Made by a program: the position numbers and the translations under genes. Shown in pieces: positions 1 through 7,835 of a DNA stretch of 19,787 nucleotides (positions are counted from its first letter, which is position 1; each line of letters opens with the position of its first letter). This DNA comes from DASRRB01 sp036732755 (GTDB taxonomy: Bacteria; Planctomycetota; B15-G4; SIAN01): positions 1 through 19,787 of the forward strand of contig DAINBU010000098.1 of assembly GCA_036732755.1 (NCBI GenBank), written 5' to 3'. The notes beneath the pieces are model-generated. The model had not been told where the DNA came from, searched no databases, and worked only from the letters and a program-made list of their open reading frames with translations.

Positions 1-197
1 CGTCCATCGAGCCTTTTTCTCCTCCGCCCCTCGACCCGCCCGCGCCCGTCGCGCGCTCCATCACGAAGCCTCGCTCCCCGCGGCCTCTTCACCCCCGCCC
101 TCGACGTCCGCTCCAGTTTCAGGCCGTCACGCCCGTCAGCAACGACACCTTCGCCGCATGTGAGGAGCTCCGAACGACTCGGTCCGGCCCGCTCGGA
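1..197 (-). repeat. Left copy of a dispersed 3'-flanking repeat, inverted relative to the copy at 19535-19703
   Basis: Read on the minus strand, which is the direction of the gene ending at 228, this stretch matches the sequence after the helicase gene at the other end of the window. Bases 1-120 align with 19585-19703 with about 11 substitutions and two single-base indels, roughly 90% identity by eye. A second block matches as well (bases 164-197 against 19535-19567). It includes the 8-bp palindrome GGAGCTCC at 164-171. Between the two blocks this copy has 43 bases (121-163) where the other has 17. The single-base indels argue against a conserved reading frame. The copy reaches base 1, so its outer end lies outside the window. 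No gene was found in 1-227. Confidence 0.9.
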
Positions 198-227
198 TTG
201 GCACCAGCGCGCCCGACCACTCGAGCG

Positions 228-3200
228 TCAGCGCGGCAGTTCGACCGGCACGTGCAGCTCGGGCTCGCCCTTCAGCGTGAACTTCCGTTCGAAGGCCTTC
301 CCTTCGATCGTCCCCGACACGCGGTAGTCGCCCGGGCCGAACCGGCCGAGCCGCACGACGTCGGGCCGCGGCGGATGGGCGAGCAGGTCGGTCAGGTCGC
401 CGAGCCCGAAGAGCGTGAGCGGGATGCGGCCGTCGGGACCGTCGACCTCGACCTTGAGCGAGAAGAGCCGCTCGATCGCGACGTCGCCGATGTCGGCGAA
501 GACCTCCGTCCCGCCGATCAGCGTGAGGCGGACCGACGCGACGCTCCCCTCGCCGACGCCGACGTTGCGCGCGACGGCGGTGGCGCGGCCCGGCGCGCGC
601 GCGACGACGTCCCAGGTGCCGTTCGGGACGCCACCGTACTCGAAGTGGCCGCTCGCGTCGGAGGTCGTCGCGGTCCACTCCTCGAGGAATTCGCCGTCGC
701 CGCCGCGCAGGAAGACGCTCGCGCCGGAGAGCCCCTTGCCGTCGGCGCCGACCAGCGTCCCCTCGATGCGGCCGCCGCGCGGAAGGCGGATCGTGCCGGC
801 GTCGGAGTCGCGCCCCTCCTTCACTTCGAGGGGGGCGGAGCGGACCACCGCGTGGTCGGCGGGGCCGGACGCCATCAGGTCGGTCGCTCCGACGGTGAGG
901 ACGAAGCGGCCGGAGCGCAGGTTCTTGAGCGCGAACTGGCCGTTCGCGTCGGTGTGGATCGCGGCGGCGCGTCGCGTCGCGAGCTCGATCGAGCTCGTTC
1001 CGGGGTCGGTGCTCGCGGCGTAGACCGCGACGCCGGGGAGCGGCGCGCCGCTCGCCGCGTCGACCACCTTGCCGCTCAGGCTCCCGGTCGGGATGACGAG
1101 GTCGACGCGCGCCGTCTCGCCGTCGACGAACTTCACCGGCAGGAGCGCCGCGCTCCCGCCGCCGCCCACGCCGCCGTCCTCGCCCTTCACCTCGACGTAG
1201 CCGCTGCCGGCCGGGACGTCGGCGATCTCGTAGGTGCCGTCCGCGGCGGTCGTGGCCGACCGCACCGTCGTCGAGCCGTCGCTCGCGCTCGCGACGCCGC
1301 TCGGATTGGAGTAGGCCATCACGATCGCCCCGCCGACGCCTGCGCCGCGCTGGGTGACGCGCCCCTCGACCGCGGCGCCGCCCGCCTTGCGTCCGGTGAA
1401 GTCGACGCGCTGCGTCTCGCCCGCCTTGAGCCGCACGGTGTGCGTCTCCATCGCGTTGGTCATCTCGCCGATGAAGTTCTCGCCGCCGAGGTCGATGTTG
1501 TCGGGCATCTTGATCAGCGCGAAGCTGCCGGCCGGCAGCCCCTTGAAGTGGAACTCGCCGCGCGCGTCGCTCTTCAGCGTGCGCATCTTGAGGCGCGCCG
1601 TCTCCTGGCACATCACGCTGGCGCCGGGGCGCGGCGCGCCGTTCGGGTCGGAGACGACGCCCCAGATCTCGCCGCCGCGCGTGAGCTCGAGGCGCAGCGT
1701 CGTGAGGTGCTGCCCGGTTTCCAGCTCGAGGTCACCCGACGCCGCGTCGATGTAGCCGTCCCGGCTCGCGACCAGCCGCGTGATCCCCGCGGAGAGCCCG
1801 CCGATCCGGAAGCGGCCGTCGGCGTCCGACTGGGCGTCGTCGCCGGAGAACATGCGCGACATCATCGCGTCGATCGGGTTGGCGTCGACCTCGCGCCGTA
1901 CGCCCGCGCCGGCGACCGGCGCCCCGTTCGCGTCGACGACGAGCCCCTCGACGACCGCCTCGGACTCGAGGAAGACCACGACGCCGCGCTTCGTCTCGCC
2001 CTCGGCCATCTCGATCCAGTCGGTCGCCTTCTCGCCGTGCTCGGCCGCGTGGACGAGGAGGCGCAGACGGCCGGGCGTGACGCCGGTGAGGCGGAACTTG
2101 CCGTTCGGCGACGCGATCGGGACGGTGACGTCGAAGAACGACTTCGACATCTCGGGATCCATGAAGTTGGTCGACTTCTTCTCGCGCACGACCTTGAAGT
2201 CGTAGCGGGTGACCGGCTTGCCGGTCTTCTTCGAGACGACGATCCCCTCGATCGCGCTTTTCGTCGCGAGCTCGACGCGGACCTCGGTGGCGTCCTTCTC
2301 GACGGGGGCGCGCTCGGTGCGGTAGCCCTTCGCCGACGCCTCGCAGAGGAGCTTCTCCGCCGGCAGGCCGGCGAGGGTGAAGCGGCCCTGCTCGTCGCTC
2401 GTCACCTTGCGGCGCCCGGCCGCCGAGGTGAGCGACGACATCTTGAGGAGGCTCGGCTCGACGAACGCGGAGACGCTGGCGCCGGCGATCGGCGTCCCGT
2501 CGCGCGCGACCACGACGCCGGTGAGGTTCCGGCCGGTCGCGAGCGCGAGCTCGACCTGCAGCTCGCTGCCGGGCCCGCCGGCCGCGACGCTCTTCACCGC
2601 GTCGAGGCGGCCAGCGAAGGAGGCGCGCACGCGCCAGTCGCCGCTCGCCACGCCGACGAAACGGGCGACGCCGTCGGCGTCGGTCTTCACGTTTTCGCGG
2701 CCGAAGCCGCCCGAGTCGCTCGTGAGGTCGGTCAGGTTGATCTTGGTCGGTTCGAGCTTGCAGGTCGCGCCCGAGAGCGCCGCGCCGCTGCCGTCGGTGA
2801 CGCGCACCCGCAGCGTCGCGCCGTGCGACAGGAGCAGGTCGACGGTCCGCTCGTCACCGGGCTGCAGCTCGAGCTTCTGCGCGGGGGCGGGTGCGAAGGC
2901 GTCGGAGTAGGCGCGCACTTGCAGGACGCGCGGGACCGTGACCGGGTCGAAGAGGAAGGCGCCGTTCGCATCGGTGCGGACGCTCGCCGGCGACGCGATC
3001 TCCATCCCGCCTTCCGCGAACATGCTGAACGGGTCGAATCCGGCGGAGAGCGTCACGTTCGCGCCAGCGACCGCCTTCCCCTCCTCGTCGTGGACGCGCC
3101 CGCGCACGCGCGCGCCGGGGACGAGCTGGAGCACGACCCCGTCGCGGGCCGGACCCGCCTCGAAGTCGATGCGCTCGTCGCTGCTCGAGACGGCGTCGGC

Positions 3201-3902
3201 GGCGACGGCGTCGAGGTGGACCGTGCCGCCTTCGAGCCCGAGGAGTTCGAAGGAGCCGTCGCGGCCCGCGATCGCGACGGCGAGCGGCGCGTCGCGGTCG
3301 GAGGCGTGCGCGTGCTTCGGATCGGCGGGAGCGCCGTCCGCCTTCCCGGCCTCCTTCTCCGATGCGTCGCCGCCCGCCGCCTCGGCGACCGCGTCGCCGT
3401 CCTTGCCGTCGCCGTCGTCGCCGACCGTGACCTCGACGCTGACGCCCGACCCCGACGAACTGCCGCGCGCGCCGCGGCGACTTCCGCCGCCGTCGTTTCC
3501 GACCTCGAATTCGGAGAGGTCCTGCTCCGCCGCGGCCTTGCGGTCGGAGGCGCTGTTCCGGATCTGCTGAGAGAGCTTGCGGGAGCGCAGCGGCGGCGCG
3601 GAACGGAAGGCGCGGACGCGGGCGCCGCTCGCCGGCCGCTGGTCGACGGCGTAGCGGACCTGGCCGCGCACCGAGTTGGGTCCGGTGCCGACGGACGGGA
3701 GGGGCGGGGTTGGGAGTTCGACGCGGTCGGGGCCGGCGGGCGCTTCGGCCGTCGCGACACCCTCCGTACCGGAGACGCCGCCGCCGTCCTTCGAATGCGC
3801 GCTCTCGGCGAGCGACAGGGAGGGGGAGCGGAGGACGTACCAGGCGGCGGTAGCGAGGAGAGCGACGACGACGACCAGGAGCAGCGGGCCCGACCTGCGC
3901 AT
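228..3902 (-). CDS. Large secreted/anchored protein of about ten carboxypeptidase-regulatory-like (CNA-B-like) repeats
   Basis: A protein of 1224 residues. The start at 3902 was chosen because GGAGG lies five bases upstream on the minus strand and the protein then opens directly with a hydrophobic anchor or signal (residues 1-25); an ATG 15 codons upstream has no such support. About ten beta-sandwich repeats follow, each with the pattern G-x-V-x-D-x-x-G-x-P-V-x-G-A-x-V, then a T-D-A-x-G-x-F turn and a G-L-x-x-G-x-x-x-L strand. This is typical of the carboxypeptidase D regulatory-like/CNA-B superfamily. The first repeat (about 77-263) is interrupted at about 102-203 by a Gly/Ser/Asp/Lys-rich low-complexity insert. 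The last ~90 residues are a diverged beta domain. No peptidase active site and no LPXTG anchor are visible. The likely role is extracytoplasmic, structural or adhesive; substrate unknown. It is transcribed divergently from phosphohydrolase A and followed by the left repeat copy. Confidence 0.9.
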   Translation of the reverse strand: MRRSGPLLLVVVVALLATAAWYVLRSPSLSLAESAHSKDGGGVSGTEGVATAEAPAGPDRVELPTPPLPSVGTGPNSVRGQVRYAVDQRPASGARVRAFRSAPPLRSRKLSQQIRNSASDRKAAAEQDLSEFEVGNDGGGSRRGARGSSSGSGVSVEVTVGDDGDGKDGDAVAEAAGGDASEKEAGKADGAPADPKHAHASDRDAPLAVAIAGRDGSFELLGLEGGTVHLDAVAADAVSSSDERIDFEAGPARDGVVLQLVPGARVRGRVHDEEGKAVAGANVTLSAGFDPFSMFAEGGMEIASPASVRTDANGAFLFDPVTVPRVLQVRAYSDAFAPAPAQKLELQPGDERTVDLLLSHGATLRVRVTDGSGAALSGATCKLEPTKINLTDLTSDSGGFGRENVKTDADGVARFVGVASGDWRVRASFAGRLDAVKSVAAGGPGSELQVELALATGRNLTGVVVARDGTPIAGASVSAFVEPSLLKMSSLTSAAGRRKVTSDEQGRFTLAGLPAEKLLCEASAKGYRTERAPVEKDATEVRVELATKSAIEGIVVSKKTGKPVTRYDFKVVREKKSTNFMDPEMSKSFFDVTVPIASPNGKFRLTGVTPGRLRLLVHAAEHGEKATDWIEMAEGETKRGVVVFLESEAVVEGLVVDANGAPVAGAGVRREVDANPIDAMMSRMFSGDDAQSDADGRFRIGGLSAGITRLVASRDGYIDAASGDLELETGQHLTTLRLELTRGGEIWGVVSDPNGAPRPGASVMCQETARLKMRTLKSDARGEFHFKGLPAGSFALIKMPDNIDLGGENFIGEMTNAMETHTVRLKAGETQRVDFTGRKAGGAAVEGRVTQRGAGVGGAIVMAYSNPSGVASASDGSTTVRSATTAADGTYEIADVPAGSGYVEVKGEDGGVGGGGSAALLPVKFVDGETARVDLVIPTGSLSGKVVDAASGAPLPGVAVYAASTDPGTSSIELATRRAAAIHTDANGQFALKNLRSGRFVLTVGATDLMASGPADHAVVRSAPLEVKEGRDSDAGTIRLPRGGRIEGTLVGADGKGLSGASVFLRGGDGEFLEEWTATTSDASGHFEYGGVPNGTWDVVARAPGRATAVARNVGVGEGSVASVRLTLIGGTEVFADIGDVAIERLFSLKVEVDGPDGRIPLTLFGLGDLTDLLAHPPRPDVVRLGRFGPGDYRVSGTIEGKAFERKFTLKGEPELHVPVELPR

Positions 3903-4113
3903 GCGTTCCTCCGCCTTCGTTCGGGGGTGAATCCGGATCGGGCGCAAACAGGAGGCCCGCGTCGATCGTCTGAGCGCGCCGCGTTCCGCCGGGCTCGTCC
4001 GTCGTGGCGCGAGCGCGTACCCTGTGCCGATTCAACTCAGGTGTCGCGCGAATTCGATGGCTGCGCCGATCCGCGCGTCCCGATCATGCGATCCGAGTCT
4101 GGAGCCTCCTGCG
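3903..4113. promoter_or_regulatory. Divergent intergenic region between the repeat protein and phosphohydrolase A
   Basis: These 211 bases separate two divergently transcribed genes and must hold both promoters. The ribosome-binding sites can be seen: CCTCC at 3908-3912 (GGAGG on the minus strand) for the leftward gene, and GGAG at 4101-4104, nine bases before the ATG at 4114, for the rightward gene. I could not assign convincing -35/-10 pairs, and no strong hairpin or tandem repeat stands out. Confidence 0.5.
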
Positions 4114-6642
4114 ATGGTGAAGCGTTCGGCCCTCTGGTTCGGGGGAGTGGTCGCGACCGGGCTGGTCGCCGCCGGCGTCTGGCAGTGCGGAGCGCTCCAC
4201 TCGCAGCCGCCGACCCCGCCTGCGGTTCACGTCGCCGCCGCAGCGGCTCCCGGGAACGCGGCTCCCGCGAAACTGCCCCCGCCGGCCTCCGACCTGCCGG
4301 CGATCGGCACCCCGGCCAAGGGGCCGCGCGTCGTGATCATCGGCTTCGACGGCGCCTCCTACCACCTCGCCACGCAGTTCATGGCCGCCGGCCTGATGCC
4401 GAACTGCGTCAAGCTCGCGGAGAGCGGGTCGTTCGCGCCGCTCGGCTCCGCCAATCCGGCCGAGTCGCCGGTCGCCTGGGCTTCGGTCAACACCGGCCAG
4501 AACCCCGGCAAGACCAACATTTTCGGCTTCATCCGCCGGGTCATCAGCTACCGGCCCGACCGCAAGAACCCCGGGATGGAGATCGGGGACGTCGGCGCGA
4601 CCATCGGGTACTACCGCGACGAAGAGGCCGCGCTGCCGGGCGGCGACGGGGCCGCGAAGATGCCCGTGATCTCGAACGACCTGCGCTGCAAGAACTTCTG
4701 GGACCTCCTCGACGCGGCCGGCCTCGAATCGCGCGTGCTGCAGGCGGCCTGCAACTTCCCGGCGACCGGCGGGCCGCACACGCGGCTGCTCTCCGGCCTC
4801 TCGACGCCCGACGTGCGCGGCGGGCCGGGCACCTTCCTGCTCTACACCAACGGCGACTTCGAGTTCGAGCGCGGCACCGACAACGGCGGCGACGTCCTGA
4901 AGTTCCGGGCCGTCTGCCCCAAGTGCAAGAGCAAGTCGTTCAGCTTCACGAGCGGCTGCAAGAAGTGCCAGGACGACAACCGGGTCGGCTACTTCGAGAC
5001 GCGCATCCCCGGCCCCGACAACTTCGTCCAGGCGAAGAAGTGGGACGACCAGCGCAAGGCGCTGGAGAAGCGGCTCGCCGAGGCGTCGGAGAAGGACAAG
5101 GCGGCAGTGACCAAGGAGCGGCAGAAGCTGCTGAACGACGTCGCCGCGTGGGAGAAGGACAAGAAGAAGACCGCCGTCCCGCTGGCGGGCTGGATCGACC
5201 GCAAGGCGCGCACGATCAAGTTCGAGCTGGCCGGGAAGCAGTTCACGGTGAGCGAGGGCGGCTGGTCGGAGTACGTGCCGATCACGTTCGAGATCGAGGG
5301 CGCCTTCCCGGTCAAGGCGACCGCCCACCTGCACGTGAGCCAGTGCAACGAGGAGTCGAAGAACTCCGACGAGATCCGCTTCTACCTGCCGGCCGTCACC
5401 GCGGCGGCCGACGATCCCGCGCCCAACATGCAGGTCGCGTCGCCACGCTCGTACGGCAAGGACCTGGTCGGCGAGGTCGGGTACTTCGACACGATCGGCT
5501 GGGCGTGCCAGACGCACGCGCTCAAGGACACCGAGATCGGCGACGCAGCGTTCATGTCGGCGATCTGGGACACGGTGCAGTGGCGGCGCAAGATGCTGCT
5601 GTCCGAGCTCGGGAAGCCCGACTGGAGCACGCTCTTCCAAGTATTCGGCGAGACCGACCGCGTCTGCCACATGATGTACCGCTTCTTCGACGAGAAGCAC
5701 CCGCAGTACTCCGCCACGGAATCGGCGAAGACGTGCAAGTTCGGCGACCGCGAGATCGCGATGAAGGACGCGATCCCCGCCATCTACCAGGAGGTCGACC
5801 GGACGATCGGCCTGGTGGCCGACCTGATCGCGAAGGGGTCGCTCGGCGACTGCACGCTGATGGTCTGCTCCGACCACGGCTTCAGCCCGTTCCGCGAGGA
5901 GGTCGACCTCAACTCGTGGCTGCTCGACCAGGGCTTCCTGGCGGAGCTCCCGAGCAACGGCACGGAGCTCCAGCGCAAGTACCTCTCGGGGTACGTCGAC
6001 TGGTCGAAGACGAAGGCCTACTCGATCGGGATCGGGACGATCTACCTGAACCTGAAGGGGCGCGAGCCCAACGGCATCGTCGAGCCGGCCGACGCCGACA
6101 AGGTGTGCGACGAGCTCATCGCGAAGATGCTCGCCTGGCAGAATCCCAACGCGACGAAGTCGGACGACCCGAAGGCGTACCTCTCGGCCAACGAGCCGCA
6201 GGTCTTCAAGGGGGCGTGGAAGCGCGGCGAGTTCCTCGCCGGCCCGTACGCCGCCGACATCCGCGACGCCAAGGGGCGCTGCGTCGAGGGCGCCGCCGAC
6301 ATCCAGGTCGGATTCAACTTCGGCTACCGCGTGGGCTGGTCGACGCCGCTCGGCAGCCGGAGCACCAAGGGGATCGTGCTCAAGAACACGAACCGCTGGT
6401 CGGGCGACCACACGAGCGTGCACCCCTACCTCGTGCGCGGGATCTTCTTCTCGACGCGCAAGATGGCCGCCGACGGCGCGCCGCACCTCCAGGATCTCGC
6501 GCCGACGACGCTGGTGATGCTGGGCCAGAAGGTGCCCGACGACATGGACGGGCACGTGATCCCGCTCACGGGCTGCGAGGAGGCCGCCAAGGCCCACGCG
6601 GGCGGGAAGGCGAACCGCGAGTCGCTCGTCCCGCCGAAGTAG
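4114..6642 (+). CDS. AP-superfamily phosphohydrolase/phosphodiesterase A with an inserted zinc-ribbon-like module
   Basis: 842 residues; the start at 4114 has GGAG nine bases upstream. Residues ~8-30 form an uncleaved-looking signal anchor, followed by a Pro/Ala-rich linker to ~70, so the catalytic domain should face outward. The alkaline-phosphatase-superfamily core of the predicted phosphohydrolase/phosphomutase type (COG3379-like, related to type I phosphodiesterases) is complete. The metal and catalytic residues I can place are Asp79 in GFDGAS, the likely nucleophile Ser118 in ESPVAWAS, Asp515 and His519 in ETDRVCH, Asp587/His588 in SDHGF, and His766 in WSGDH. Two features set it apart from its paralogues at 9732 and 12026: a CxxC-x10-CxxC cluster at 268-285 and a charged, probably helical or coiled-coil stretch at ~308-352. 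The substrate cannot be read from the sequence; phosphodiester, phosphomonoester or sulfate ester are all possible in this superfamily. It ends 18 bases from the convergent lipoprotein gene. Confidence 0.9.
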   Translation: MVKRSALWFGGVVATGLVAAGVWQCGALHSQPPTPPAVHVAAAAAPGNAAPAKLPPPASDLPAIGTPAKGPRVVIIGFDGASYHLATQFMAAGLMPNCVKLAESGSFAPLGSANPAESPVAWASVNTGQNPGKTNIFGFIRRVISYRPDRKNPGMEIGDVGATIGYYRDEEAALPGGDGAAKMPVISNDLRCKNFWDLLDAAGLESRVLQAACNFPATGGPHTRLLSGLSTPDVRGGPGTFLLYTNGDFEFERGTDNGGDVLKFRAVCPKCKSKSFSFTSGCKKCQDDNRVGYFETRIPGPDNFVQAKKWDDQRKALEKRLAEASEKDKAAVTKERQKLLNDVAAWEKDKKKTAVPLAGWIDRKARTIKFELAGKQFTVSEGGWSEYVPITFEIEGAFPVKATAHLHVSQCNEESKNSDEIRFYLPAVTAAADDPAPNMQVASPRSYGKDLVGEVGYFDTIGWACQTHALKDTEIGDAAFMSAIWDTVQWRRKMLLSELGKPDWSTLFQVFGETDRVCHMMYRFFDEKHPQYSATESAKTCKFGDREIAMKDAIPAIYQEVDRTIGLVADLIAKGSLGDCTLMVCSDHGFSPFREEVDLNSWLLDQGFLAELPSNGTELQRKYLSGYVDWSKTKAYSIGIGTIYLNLKGREPNGIVEPADADKVCDELIAKMLAWQNPNATKSDDPKAYLSANEPQVFKGAWKRGEFLAGPYAADIRDAKGRCVEGAADIQVGFNFGYRVGWSTPLGSRSTKGIVLKNTNRWSGDHTSVHPYLVRGIFFSTRKMAADGAPHLQDLAPTTLVMLGQKVPDDMDGHVIPLTGCEEAAKAHAGGKANRESLVPPK

Positions 6643-6660
6643 GACCGGCGGGAGGGATCT

Positions 6661-7215
6661 CTACTCGTCGTCCTCGTCCGAGCTGTTGAGATAGCCCAGC
6701 CCCTTCAGCTTCTCGGTACCGGCGGTGTCGCCGGCGGCTTCCAGCTTGATGTTCAAGTCCCGGGCGAACTTGCGCAGCTGCTTCTTCCGGAGCTTGTCGC
6801 CCTTGAACTTCTCGGTAGCAACGGTGATGACGTCGAGCGCGGCGTGGAGCAGGTCCGCGTCCTTCAGTTCGTTGCCCATCTGGAAGTAGTACTTCGCCTC
6901 GAAGTCGATCTTGGCGTCCTCGAGCTTCTGCAGCGCCGCGCTCGCCGCCGCGTCGCCGTGGAACCTGCCCTCGCAGACGACTTTGTCCTGCCAGGCGAGC
7001 GACCGCTCTTCGGCGGTGGCCTTCGGGTCGGCGATCACGAGGTCGAGGCTCGCGAGCGCCGTCTTCCAGTCCTTCTTGTCCTTCGCGTCGCCCGCGTCGA
7101 CGAGGAGTGCACTCGCGCCCGTGCCCCTCTCCGACTTCGGACTGCAGGCCGAGCCGAGCAGGAGCGTGACCGCGACGAGACCGGTCGTTCCGAGGAGGGT
7201 GCAGATCGAGGACAT
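6661..7215 (-). CDS. Small lipoprotein with helical (TPR-like) repeats and an LGYL motif near its C-terminus
   Basis: 184 residues. The N-terminus is a lipoprotein signal: a hydrophobic core at ~7-20, then LLGSAC with the lipidation cysteine at 24. The mature part is rich in Ala, Lys and Asp and appears to be all helix. Its alternating small and aromatic pattern (for example EAKYYFQMGNELKDADLL) recalls TPR/Sel1-like repeats, but I cannot assign a family. Near the end it carries EKLKGLGYL followed by an acidic tail (NSSDEDDE). The EKLKGLGYL core resembles the ends of the two ribbon-helix-helix proteins nearby. A CGGAG lies about ten bases before the ATG. The gene is divergent from the sat operon and convergent with phosphohydrolase A, with only 18 bases between the two stops. 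Function unknown. Confidence 0.8.
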   Translation of the reverse strand: MSSICTLLGTTGLVAVTLLLGSACSPKSERGTGASALLVDAGDAKDKKDWKTALASLDLVIADPKATAEERSLAWQDKVVCEGRFHGDAAASAALQKLEDAKIDFEAKYYFQMGNELKDADLLHAALDVITVATEKFKGDKLRKKQLRKFARDLNIKLEAAGDTAGTEKLKGLGYLNSSDEDDE

Positions 7216-7366
7216 CGCGGCTTTGCTCCGAGGGGGCGGGGGGGTGCGGCGCGCGGACGGCGCGGCCGACCCTACGGCGAGGGGCGCGACACGTTAGTCC
7301 GCCCCGAAGAGGACGGGGGGCGGCGGGACGCGCCGATCGGCCGGTCGCGAAAAGACGTCGGCTCCG

Positions 7367-7390
7367 GACGGCGCGCGGTACCGCGCCGTC
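7367..7390. promoter_or_regulatory. 8-bp stem hairpin upstream of the RHH-sat-cysC operon
   Basis: GACGGCGC at 7367-7374 is perfectly complementary to GCGCCGTC at 7383-7390, with an 8-base loop. No T run follows, so it is not a classical intrinsic terminator. It could be a protein-binding site or the end of an untranslated leader; in DNA this GC-rich it could also be chance. Confidence 0.35.
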
Positions 7391-7432
7391 GCGGACCGAT
7401 CGATGAATCGCCCCTGTCGGCACGGTCACACC

Positions 7433-7460
7433 TTGACGGCCCGCCGCCGGGAGGTAAGAC
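7433..7460 (+). promoter_or_regulatory. Sigma70-like promoter candidate for RHH-sat-cysC
   Basis: TTGACG at 7433-7438 matches five of six -35 consensus positions. After a 16-base spacer, TAAGAC at 7455-7460 is a weaker -10 match (three of six). Transcription would start near 7467, giving a leader of about 65 bases that contains the 11-bp repeats. Confidence 0.45.
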
Positions 7461-7470
7461 CCTACGCCCC

Positions 7471-7503
7471 AATCGGGGTGCGATCGGAGTGTGATTGGAG
7501 CGC
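7471..7503 (+). repeat. Three 11-bp tandem direct repeats in the operon leader (possible operator)
   Basis: AATCGGGGTGC (7471-7481), GATCGGAGTGT (7482-7492) and GATTGGAGCGC (7493-7503) follow each other without a gap; the consensus is close to GATCGGAGTGC. The period is about one helical turn. The array lies just downstream of the promoter candidate and 28 bases before the RHH start codon. RHH proteins commonly bind short tandem sites in their own promoters, so an autoregulatory operator is a reasonable inference. Confidence 0.5.
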
Positions 7504-7531
7504 TCCCCCGGGGAATCGGACCCCATACGAC

Positions 7532-7789
7532 GTGCTGCACGAGACCAAGGTCACCGTCAAGATCCCGCGCCCGCTCTACCGCAAGGTGCAGCTGGTGATC
7601 GAGAAGTCGGGCTTCTCTTCGCCCACCGACTTCATCGTCTTCGTGCTGCGCGACCTGCTCGGCGAGGCCGAGCGCAAGGGTCCGGCGCCCGCCGGCAAGG
7701 TCGCCGACACGATCGAGCCCGCCGAGGACTTCTCCGCCAACGACCTCGAGGCGGTGAAGCAGAAGCTGAAGAACCTCGGATACCTGTGA
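7532..7789 (+). CDS. Small ribbon-helix-helix (CopG-like) protein ending in LGYL, first gene of the sat operon
   Basis: 85 residues from a GTG start. The Shine-Dalgarno match is weak, but this start gives an N-terminus that aligns with the related protein at 14163. A beta-strand (KVTVKIP) is followed by helix A (PLYRKVQLVIEKSG), the turn FSS and helix B (PTDFIVFVLRDLL), which is the ribbon-helix-helix layout of CopG/Arc-type DNA-binding dimers. A linker of ~25 residues leads to the C-terminal helix, which ends QKLKNLGYL with Leu as the last residue. The sat gene begins 46 bases after its stop, so the two are very probably co-transcribed. It could repress or activate the operon through the 11-bp repeats upstream. 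Alternatively, a non-DNA-binding scaffold role through the LGYL tail is possible. No characterised homologue is known to me. Confidence 0.75.
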   Translation: MLHETKVTVKIPRPLYRKVQLVIEKSGFSSPTDFIVFVLRDLLGEAERKGPAPAGKVADTIEPAEDFSANDLEAVKQKLKNLGYL

Positions 7790-7835
7790 ACCCCCGCGCA
7801 ACCTGCGCACGAACCGAAAGGACACGAGGAATCCG

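Larger units (their letters stand above)
7216..7531. promoter_or_regulatory. 316-bp noncoding region between the lipoprotein and the RHH-sat-cysC operon
   Basis: This is the longest gene-free internal stretch. It holds, left to right, the lipoprotein leader, a GC-rich part with a run of G, an 8-bp hairpin (7367-7390), a sigma70-like promoter candidate (7433-7460), three 11-bp tandem repeats (7471-7503) and the leader of the small RHH gene. An open frame runs into it from 7403, but its extra residues do not match the related RHH protein at 14163. I therefore treat the region up to the GTG at 7532 as noncoding. Confidence 0.6.

Noticed and set aside
198..6689. A very long open frame on the plus strand covering the repeat protein and phosphohydrolase A
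   Set aside because: It is antisense to one real gene and out of frame with the next. The product is Arg/Ala/Asp-rich without any motif, as expected when GC-rich codons are read in the wrong frame.
7403..7531. A longer version of the RHH protein starting at ATG 7403 or GTG 7478
   Set aside because: The extra residues do not match the paralogue at 14163 and would place the promoter candidate and the tandem repeats inside the gene. GTG 7532 gives the aligned N-terminus.
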